Assembly: GCA_947179485.1 (NCBI GenBank)
Contig: OX359247.1
Location: 58,005,131 to 58,069,130, forward strand
Reading direction: 5' to 3'
DNA from: Allacma fusca
Lineage: Eukaryota; Arthropoda; Collembola; Symphypleona; Sminthuridae
Length of the DNA stretch: 64,000 nt
The translations under genes were made by a program, and so were the position numbers. Positions 54,899 through 64,000 of this stretch are shown in pieces (the stretch's first letter is position 1; every line of letters starts with the position of its first letter). The notes beneath the pieces were generated by a model, which saw nothing but the letters and a program-made list of their open reading frames with translations, made no database searches and was not told the origin of the DNA.

Positions 54899-56634
54899 AC
54901 GAATAGTGCCGGTATACTGAGAATATGTTTTGCGAATTAAATCCTGCTTATAATAACAGATTTTCTTGTTAGGGATTTCAATATCATTTAAGTTGTTTAT
55001 CGTAGGACTGTTGGCCTCGACATCTGGGCATGACTGCTTATTTATCTGTTTACGTAATTATCTGCTGTAGAAGCTCCAGTGCATGTCTTTATTTTCAGTT
55101 CAACTGGTTTATAGTGATACCTCCGCATAATCGTGTCTTGGACGAGAGTATCGACAAAAAAATCCCGCTTCAAGTTTCTTCTATACTGATAAACGCTATG
55201 TACCTCTGTGCTTATTTAATATACTCAAAACGAGTTGTATTCCGACCTTAGTCAATGTATTTTTTGTGACGATTAATTTTGAATTGAATTGACTGTATGC
55301 TAAGAAGTTCTCCACTTTGAAGGACAGACCTTGTTGTGCTTTCTATCCTAAGTATTTCAAAAAAAACTTTAATTTATTGGATACATAAAAACATACCCAC
55401 GTTTTTTGATGGAGAAATACGAACTGGTTCAAGGAAGGCCAAATGAGAAATGAACCACTATAGGTAGAGGCCATTTTTTCAAAAGTATTTTTACCAAATG
55501 CAACAATTCGGTACGTAATACTCTCCATCTTGTTTGCTAGTTCAAAGAACTAGGGGTTTAGCCAGTTTCATATCCGATGCAATCATTTTTACACCATTTG
55601 CAGTGATAATCTTCTCCTTTAAGGAATCTCAAGTATAATATTCACACCTCGCAAAATAAATACAAACTGGCATTTATCACTTGCAGGGCCAGAATGTTTT
55701 GCATGCAGGATAGTCATTTACAAATTAAATTGTATCTGCGTATTATTGTCTGCATTTGAGAAAAGCTGATAGAACATAACATTGTGTGAGAAAGTAATTG
55801 CTTTATTTACAACTAATATCCCGATGATAATTGCCCGCACACACCGTAATATATTCTAACATGTTCCGTAATACAGTAACTAATTATTATTTTAAATGAA
55901 TTAATACAGTTTTTAAATTATGCAGGAAGTACAGATTTTATTTTTTTACGCACGAACACGCCGACCGATTTCAATCAATAACAAATACATACGAGTTTTC
56001 GACCTAAAAAATGTTAGCACAAAAATTGAACGAAATCGGTCAAGTAGTTTCTTCAAGTAGGAAAACTTCGGGACAGACGGACCCACGGACCCACGGACCC
56101 ACGGACAACACTATCTTCTACATAAGGGGGTTGACGCCGCCCTAAAAATAGGCCTAAATGGCGTTTAGATAGTGGTATATATAGTATTATATAAAATATA
56201 ATCTGGTTGCAAAATACTGGTTAAAAAAATACTAAGCAAAAATTTAGATACACACAGGACTGCTATATTGATTACTGACAGATGATGCTATCAAGATGTG
56301 TCGAATCAAGGGTGCATTAAAGATCGAACAGTTCCAATGTAAATATCTCTAGCTCAATCAGATGTACAATTAGAGACGCAAACCTATATTTCCAAACATT
56401 GTTTGTATACAATATATGATTTTTTGACAGAAATTTTATCTTTCAAAACCATTGACAATACATAATAATGAAATCAGTCATACAATGCTGCAAAAAATTC
56501 TAAAGCATCATCTTTATTCTCGTCAATGTAGGGAATTTAATTAATAAAAATTAATTACAGCATTTGTGTATGCCTCATAACAATGTTTTTGAATGTCTCT
56601 AAATGTTCTCTTAGAGGGAGAGAGAACAACATTT
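54899..56634. other. Intergenic between P450 genes F and G, with a repeat remnant
   Basis: At about 55940-56170 there is a probable transposon remnant. It has AACGAAATCGGTCAAGTAG, then three copies of CGGACCCA, a run of text common at the 3' ends of arthropod interspersed repeats. The stretch 56270-56400 recurs in diverged form at 63525-63655. No gene is seen. Confidence 0.5.
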
Positions 56635-59600
56635 TTATCGAGGCACCAAACAAATTTTCAGCCCATCCCTTGGTCGCGTTACTACTTCCATCATCACCAC
56701 AACATCTTCGAGAGACTCTGCTGGCTCGATAATGAAGTTTCGGAATATGTTCCCAAGAATTACTTTCTCCTCCATTAAGGCAAATTTTTTGCCTATTTTT
56801 TTTAGTTTTTTTTTAAAACAAGAGCAATGTTATTTTATAATATTAATATTTTATTTACCATCCCCAGTAATGTTTGAAATGCATTTAATCATTCATATGT
56901 AGAAATACATAAACATTAATTTTTATACTAAATTATAGTTAATTCCTTCATTCCTTACCGATACAATTTCTTGGTCCTGCAGAGAAAGGTATGTATGAAA
57001 AGGGATGTCGGCTGACGGTATTTTCCGGAAGGAATCGATCTGGCTGGAAAGCAAGGGGGTCTGGATAAATACTTTCATTCCGATGGATTGGCATTGTCAA
57101 TAAAATGATGTCACAACCAGCCGGAATCGTAACATCATCATCTGCAAATGGTTGAAAATATATATAGATACATAACATATTTGCATATCAAAAGATCGTT
57201 CCCGGATTACAAGTACCAGGGTCATCGAATTTTTTGAGAGAATTTAAGATGTGCCAGGAGATTGCATACCTAAAATAAAATCGCTGGTTATTGACCTGGA
57301 TATAAATGGAACGCTTGGAAATATACGCAAGGCTTCTTTAATACACATTTCCAAATATTTCATCTCTGCCAGATCTTTTGAGGTAACTGATCTGGTTTTG
57401 TCTCCACCAAAAATTCCATCGAGCTCTTGGTGCACTTTTGCCTAAAATCATAACATTGCTAAATATTTTTTTTTAACTCGGGCTGTTTTGAAAATGCACC
57501 TGGTTCTCATTATGTGATTAACCTTTCATCTTATATATTGTTTCCATTACACTGCTAATTATTTTTGCCAACAAGCTTAGCTTTCTGAAGGAACGGTCCT
57601 CAAGTTACATTACTTGAGCGTAAGCAAAGCACATTTTACGAAATTATTTGCAGAGGTGACTTTAAATTTCACACTTGCAGAAGGTGCAATGTGAACGGGG
57701 CATTATTCAAGGATTATTTAATTGTTTTACCTGACACTCAGGATTACAAGCCAAAAGAAATATTGTCCAATTCAAACTAGCTGAAGTTGTATCATGCCCC
57801 TAAAAAATATATAAATTTTTATCTTTAAAGAATAACAAAACATATCATTCTCTACAGTTTTGTTTGATTCTAAAGGTAATGGAATTCAATGGTTCACCTC
57901 AAACATAAACGTATCCACTTCTTCCCGAATGTCTAAATCCGACATTTTGACATCGTCTGAATTGTCTTGAGCATCGAGTAACAAATCCAGAAATGCCAGT
58001 CTTCTTTTACCATGCCAATATATTTCATCGGAATCTGACAACGGTTTCTCTTGATCAGCTACCATATTTCGGGATGCTTTCTTTTCTCGGATTACCTGAG
58101 AAAATAATGCATGATTATTTGTACACACAATGAATTTCGTCTTGACGCGTTGCTTTACTTCTTACAGGGAAATAATTTTCCCTGAAAAACGCAATCAGAT
58201 TTTATCTCATCGTCATTTGTTATTTCTGCTCGTGTTGAAGTTCACTCTTACGATTGTACGTATACTAATATTTTTGTATTTTTTGTATTTATTTATTTAA
58301 GGCCCTATAGGCTTTCGCCCATGGCCCGATATTAGTATTACAAAATTTTACAATAAGCGTACGATTCTCCACATATGTAATTACGTATGCTAATATAATG
58401 AAAGCATAATTCATTCTGGTATAAATACTGGAATTTGTTCAAATATTCTCAAATTTTGGAAAACATAATTACGTACAATAATTTCTAGATATAAGTTATG
58501 TTCATCACAGTAATAGTTAACCTTACTTACATTGTCCGTAAAATCGTGAAGGGCTTTCAAAGCAGCCTTGTACTTCCGACCATACGGAGTCAAATAAAAA
58601 ATGAAATCAGGCCAAATAAGTGGTTTCACGGTCCGATGAAATTGAATTTCACAAGCCCTAAAAATCATTCACCAAAATTTAATAGAACATTCTATAAACA
58701 GCTCGTTTAAAATATGCATTTCATAATTCCCATTGAAGTGCAGACAATTCAAATTAAAAAATCACTTGTTTACGGCTTTCACATAGGCTGAGTCAATCTC
58801 TCGCTGACTATTCAATTTTTTCCCCATTGCGGTTTCTAAATGCAATTATTATTATTTCCCCGTGAATTGAGTGTAAATGGTCAAAACTTTACTTTTATAT
58901 TAGTTTTGAGATTCATTTTTAAACAAACCTCCGATAATATCAAGTGTACATCGGGTGATGTATTTGCAAATGTCCTTTTCTTGTTTATCCCTGAGATCTG
59001 TCCGAAGGATGTCAATTAAAATCTCCGCTTGCTCATTGAAAGTTATTAGAAAATCCTCCAGGATTCGGAAATGGAACGATGGAGTTAGCAATTTACGTCT
59101 TGCTTGCCATTTGGCTCCTATATGTAAATTAATATTATAGGGAAATGTTATATCATTGAACATGTGCATCTTGAGTATACAGTGAAATTTCGGTTTCTTA
59201 GAAATAATATGTATGTTGTCTTTCTGTATAATGGCAAAAATAAAGGCATACTTCCAGTTACCAAAATTTCAAATTTCCTCCTAATAATAACACATCTTTA
59301 CAACAGGCTACAAGAATCTTGCTCTTCTCAAGGGCTCTCCTATACAGAAATTGCAGTGTACTCGGGTTATAAGCAACGTCCCTGTAAGTGCAAATCGAGG
59401 AACACTTTTGTTTTGATTTTTGGGCATGATAGCATCTTTGCATGAAAATTTTATTATTAGTGAAAAAATTTATCTCTGTTGTCTGTTAATGTTTTGCTGG
59501 TACAATAAAATTCGATTGCAGGCAGTCCATTATGACCTATTACTTTTGTTTAGGTTACAATTATTTGGAACAATTCCCTTTTAAAACAACGTCGTTTCTC

Positions 59601-60560
59601 CATATGTATAAAGTCATATCATTAGCAGATAGTCAGTTTGCTATTTTTAATGTGCTCTACTACAGAAAATTCAGTGTACTTTATTATCTTCATACAAATC
59701 ACCTGTACTGGTCAGCAATCCTTCGCCTAACCATGGGGAGATCATATTATAAGTTTGCCCTTTGGTTATGTGGATTGAAGATGTTAGAAGTTTCTGAAAG
59801 AGCAATATTCGAATGTTATATATAAAGGTAAAAAGTCAAATTTTGGGGTGAAATTGAGGGGTATTATGAAAATGTAAAAATATACCTCAATATCATCGGG
59901 ATTCGAAAGCACCACATAGCAGAATCCGCAAGCGTACAGAATGTACCGATCTCCAAAGGTTTCCTTTAACTTGAATATTAAAGGGTAGTAGGCTGTAAGA
60001 ATTTAGTCCGCAAAATTAGTAATGCCTGCAATTTATTTACTGAACATAAGTCCAGGTAAATTAAACAAGTCGTTGGACAACAATACACAGACACATAAAA
60101 ATTGACGATTCATCCTAATTGCTCTTATAACCAAAGCAATTTGCCCTGTGAAAAACAGGAATTTTTTTGAAATTATTACACTTAAAATATTTTGTGCTGA
60201 TTAGTATGTGCTGCCTATATACATCAAATACAACAATCCATTTAATATCTTTATTCCAATTTGAATGTTTTTCTTGTAATACTGTGTGTATGTATATATG
60301 TATACATATATATGTAGTATGTCTGCTTTGATATGATATAGTGTATGTTTTGTAGTCACAATGGACTTGCACACACCTTCATTTGGAAGATTTAATTCCA
60401 CGGATGTTCCAAAGAACGGATACCTATATGGTCCCGGAATCTTTTTGAAGAGAGCTTTCCTTCGGTCACTTTTACTACGTATAAATAGTATGAATACTAT
60501 TGACACCACCACTGCAAAACTCAATTGTGTTAAATCAAACGGATCTAAAATCATTGTCAA
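56635..60560 (-). CDS. Cytochrome P450, CYP4 clan (gene G)
   Basis: Complete 515-residue P450. Exons: 60560-60377, 59992-59886, 59793-59703, 59117-58929, 58835-58766, 58657-58531, 58095-57898, 57799-57731, 57441-57270, 57141-56959, 56792-56635. Motifs are an N-terminal anchor (about 10-28), IPGP hinge, helix C WQARR, the I-helix [13 protein letters not shown] (Glu about 322), KEALR, QPDRF, and [11 protein letters not shown] with Cys about 462. The signature continues GKKFA rather than GQKFA. Exon 2 is unusual: the region normally reading FGPxNxxLL is [11 protein letters not shown], with two Cys, which may alter membrane association or the B-helix side. Exon 5 lacks the MDIKF motif of the others (MGKKL). 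An hAT-like element begins 234 bp upstream of the ATG. It is the most diverged cluster member with gene A. Confidence 0.91.
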
Positions 60561-60793
60561 TAAGATCTCTTTGAAATAAAATTAAAATAAGTCAGTTCTC
60601 TACCAGCTTTCAAAATAATGTAGTTTGTGTTTTGCGTGCATTCCCCAAATAGATTTGGTTGACCGGGAACAAATGTTAATCATCATCTTTCCATGCCGTT
60701 CTTATCTTATTGTAATGAATGAAAGTAACCCTTTCGTGAGGGTACACATGTAGGAGTGATGATAGAGTAGCATAAATTTTTGTGTGATTGAAG

Positions 60794-61770
60794 TAGAGCT
60801 TCCTTCGGGTTTCCGGAATCCCGAAGTTCCGTGTTCGGAAACGGAACGGAACAATTTCGGAACATTATCTTCTTTTCCGTCATAGAATCGGGACAAAACC
60901 GGAACATGAGCACTTGTACCGATAATATTGGGACCGGGACGGTTCAGAGCATCGGTACGAAAAATGTCCCATATAATTTATGCCATCGGAAAGCGGAATA
61001 GTTCTGTTCCGTTCCGAACCGATCCCGGTACAATTTCTGAAGTGTCGCGCCATCGTTCAACTAGAATGAAAACACATTTCTTATCGCACTGGCTTGTAAC
61101 CAGTTTTTTGCCAAAGTAACGAAATTGGATGAACACAGATTTAATTTACGCAAATGCTTATATGTAATGCGAGTATCGTTTTCCATGAAAATCAACAGAA
61201 CAACTAATTTTATTTAATAAACATGGGCATTAGCGATTTTTCTCGAAATGAAAATTCTGAAATCGAAATTATTAGCAGTAATGAAGCAAGCTTGCAGGAA
61301 ATTAACACTGTTAGGCCATTGAAATCCACACGCTACAAATATTTATTGCTAAAAAATAATTAATAATAATTATATAATACTGCACAGTGGTTCTTTTTAT
61401 ATGGCGTAATTATTATTAAATATTATTTTATATAATTAAATAATAGCATTCCCTAGCATCCAATCTATTAAAAGTATATCCTGTATATTAAGTTGCCAGT
61501 AATTTGTACACGCATTTCACGTATATGTTGTGAACAATTCCGGGATATTTCGGAACGGAACGGGTTCGGAACGGAAAAACTAGCATAAAACGGAACGGAA
61601 CATAACCTGTAACGGAAAAAATACCTTACTCCTGTGTTCCGAACGGTGTCAGTTCACATGTTCCGATGTCCCGACAGCCGGAACGGAACCGGGACCAATA
61701 TTATTTGTAGGTTTCGGAACGGAACGGAATTTCCTACGGAACAAAAATGTTGAACACATTGGAAGCTCTA
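60794..61770. mobile_element. hAT-like non-autonomous element (GGAACGGAAC-motif family)
   Basis: 977 bp with ends TAGAGCTTCC at both sides (inverted) and a perfect 8-bp target duplication GATTGAAG (60786-60793 and 61771-61778). GGAACGGAAC-type motifs, containing AACGG, crowd both subterminal zones (about 60800-61050 and 61540-61745) around a unique AT-rich core. It lies just upstream of P450 gene G. Confidence 0.92.
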
Positions 61771-61778
61771 GATTGAAG

Positions 61779-63018
61779 AGATGTATTTACATAGCTGTGT
61801 GTTAATTGAACAGGAAAATACGGACACGGACATAAGAGAATATCATTATACAAATACAGTGGAATTTCAATAAAAGATTTCATTATAGCTCAAGTCTTCT
61901 GTATGTAGAAAAGTTCTCTTGATTTAATTTATTTTGTGCGGATGTTTTGGAAGCTCAATCCAATACTACTGTCGGTCCCTGGCCTCTGGATATTTAGGAC
62001 GTTTCTACAGGAATAAATCCCACATGTAGAAATCACTTTTTCCTATGCTTGATAGTGACCTTAAAGTATCATCCTAACATAAATAAAAGTGACATTTGGT
62101 ATGAATGATTGAAAGATAATTCATAATCAGCAGTTCATTGAATCGTTGGCAGAAAAACATTAACTGGCAATTTAGCTACAGCAAGTAATTACGCTAATGA
62201 AAATACTATGATGAAAAACTTAAATTGTTGAAGGGCAACTTAACTCAGTACTGCAATCTATCTAATACAGATATTGGACGACGACAAACTAATTTGACCC
62301 CTAAAACTTTGCAAATACGAAGGGAAAAATGAATGTTATTGAAGGAAAATGTAATATAATATTCAACCAGTGAGAAAAATGTTTGTAGGAGGTATCGTGA
62401 TTAATACATGGAACTACTTAAAATCGAAATGTGGAAATGTGAGATACATCCTGTAATTGCCAGGAAGACCAAATTCATGTTCAAGATGTTATTCACAAAA
62501 AAAAAGTTTTGCTTGCATTTGAATTATATTGAGGTAGGTATTTTCATTTATTTATGCAAGAATTATGGATTCGTATTTTATAGCTCTATTTTACTCAATA
62601 CTCGGAGTGGGCTTATCTATTTTGTAAATAGAGCTAACCCATAGATATAATTAATAATAACTTTTAAATACATATGTTATGTTTACATGTTTTTATGTAT
62701 GCAGCAACCAACTTGTGATAAAACGATGAAATTGAAAATTGTGTACTTAAATTTTAATACTCTTTAAATTTGGTAACATTTTCAGCATTTTGTATCAATT
62801 TTAAAGCTCGGTGCAGACTTCCATCAAATGGAATGGAAGCTTAATCCTGGAAGACTGCACTTGTTTCAAGAAGCATTTGATTGGGATTATAATTGACGAT
62901 GAACTTAATGATCATTATGACATCCATCACATCATCGCAACTAATTTGCGGTAGGAAAAATAAATGACATTCCAAGAAATGCATTGGCTTGCTCAAAATG
63001 TTTCAAAGAGACGAATTA
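61779..63018. other. Intergenic upstream of gene G, no gene recognised
   Basis: AT-rich. A short foldback (GTGCAGACTTCC ... GGAAGACTGCAC) is present at about 62811-62861. No coding region is supportable. Confidence 0.5.
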
Positions 63019-63026
63019 TTGACAGA

Positions 63027-63527
63027 TAGTGGTCGGACCAATTCAATTCAGAATTGGAAGTTTTCGATTCGATTCAATTCGATTCAATTCGATTCAGTAG
63101 TATTTCGATTCGATTTTCAGCAAAGCCAAATCGAATGATTCGATTTTGGTATTGAACTGAATCGAATCATATCATGTGAATTGCAATTCAAACAATTCAA
63201 TAAAACCGCTTCGGCTGGGCACGTGTAACTTTTTTTCCACATATTCAAAGTCCAAATACTACGTTTACCACAACGTTTGTTATTTTAGCGTAGCTTTTAC
63301 TATACGCTTTATAATATGTATATACTACATTGTATAGTAATACATATGACACTGCTTTCCTGCTTGAATCGTTTGATTTGTGATTCAATTCGATTCACGG
63401 AGTGAATCGAATCGAATTGAATTGCTTTGGGGCAAATTGAATCGAAAATTGGTTTTTCGATTCAATTCAAGCTTCAAATTGAATCAAATTGAAAAATTCG
63501 AATCAAATTGAATCAATCCGACCACTA
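63027..63527. mobile_element. hAT-like non-autonomous element (GATTCAATTC-motif family)
   Basis: 501 bp with ends TAGTGGTCGGA at both sides (inverted) and a perfect 8-bp target duplication TTGACAGA (63019-63026 and 63528-63535). Motifs of the type GATTCAATTCGATT fill both subterminal zones; the core (about 63200-63370) is unique. No coding capacity. Confidence 0.92.
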
Positions 63528-63654
63528 TTGACAGATGCTGTTATTAAGAAAGGCCAAATCAGGAGTACATTAAAGACCTAACAGCTTCGATGGAAATATC
63601 GCCAGCTCAATCAGATATAAATTTAGAGACGCAAAGGTATACATCCAGACTAAA

Positions 63655-64000
63655 GCTTCTGTTGGGGACAAAATTCTTGTCCCGTCCCGATATTTTTTCA
63701 AAACCTTTGTCCCCAGTCCCGTCTCAACAATCGGGACACGGTGACAAAAACCATGTCCCCGTCCCGTCTCCAAAAATTAAAAACAACGTTGTCCCCGGTC
63801 CCGTCCCGAAAGTCGGGACATGGGGACAAAAGCCTTGACTCTGTCCCGTCCCCAACATTTTTAAAAAGCGTTGTCCCCGGGCCTGAAAATCGGGGCATGT
63901 GAACAAAATTCCTGTACCGTCCCGATAAATACTAAAAACAGTTGTCGACATTCTCATACCGAAAATCGGAACATGAGGAAAATTTCGTACAAAAAATATT
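63655..64000. mobile_element. Probable hAT-like element cut by the window edge (GTCCCGTCCCG-motif family)
   Basis: From about 63655 the sequence consists of repeated GTCCCGTCCCG, GTCCCCG and CGGGACA motifs with TTTTTCAAAA spacers. The layout matches the subterminal arrays of the delimited elements. The right end is outside the window, so no duplication can be checked. Confidence 0.55.

Noticed and set aside
59177..59530. Possible pogo-like element starting TACAGTGAAATTTCGG in intron 3 of gene G
   Set aside because: The right side does not give a matching inverted terminus, so it may be chance or a fragment.
61858..61905. Possible pogo-like left terminus TACAGTGGAATTTC
   Set aside because: No matching right end or TA-flanked partner was found downstream.
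63570..63957. Overlapping open frames at the right edge
   Set aside because: They are translations of the GTCCCGTCCCG motif array.

Overview
This window looks like nuclear DNA from an arthropod, probably a hexapod. It is AT-rich, the genes are broken by short GT-AG introns, and there are tandem arrays of lineage-expanded genes and many non-autonomous DNA transposons. A springtail (Collembola) is my best guess from the style of the receptors, but the sequence does not prove this. There are no bacterial features, CRISPR arrays or recognisable tRNA or rRNA genes.

All ten supported genes are on the minus strand and fall into two clusters. Positions 1924-12062 hold three tandem paralogues of a 375-376-residue seven-transmembrane protein. 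They resemble arthropod gustatory/odorant-type chemoreceptors. All three have three exons with the same phases; exons 1 and 2 are identical in length and exon 3 differs by one codon. Positions 15310-60560 hold seven tandem cytochrome P450 genes of the CYP4 clan (called A to G here). Each has 11 exons with matching phases and a complete open frame of 506-518 residues. Genes B, C, D and E form a close subgroup, with pairs B/C and D/E. A, F and G are more divergent. The two clusters have no evident joint pathway beyond both being environment-facing families (chemical sensing and oxidation of lipophilic compounds).

Intergenic and intronic DNA is rich in mobile elements that can be delimited from the sequence alone. 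There are seven hAT-like non-autonomous elements with 8-bp target duplications, five of them perfect: 15761-16634, 23455-24929, 23613-24172 (nested in the previous one), 34242-34918, 47500-48574, 60794-61770 and 63027-63527. A short one lies at 53320-53482, and another runs off the right edge. Two tRNA-headed SINE-like retroposons have perfect 13-14-bp target duplications. Two TA-flanked pogo/Tigger-like MITEs bracket exon 1 of receptor 2. One 1.06-kb element has 96-bp inverted repeats.

The most notable pattern is in the hAT-like elements. Each family carries its own short motif, repeated in subterminal arrays at both ends around a unique core. In one family the motif contains AACGG, the classic binding site of the maize Ac transposase. 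Other points of note are a perfect 40-bp hairpin in an intron of gene D, a GC-AG intron in gene C, a lost splice acceptor in gene A, and a mosaic 3' end in gene E.
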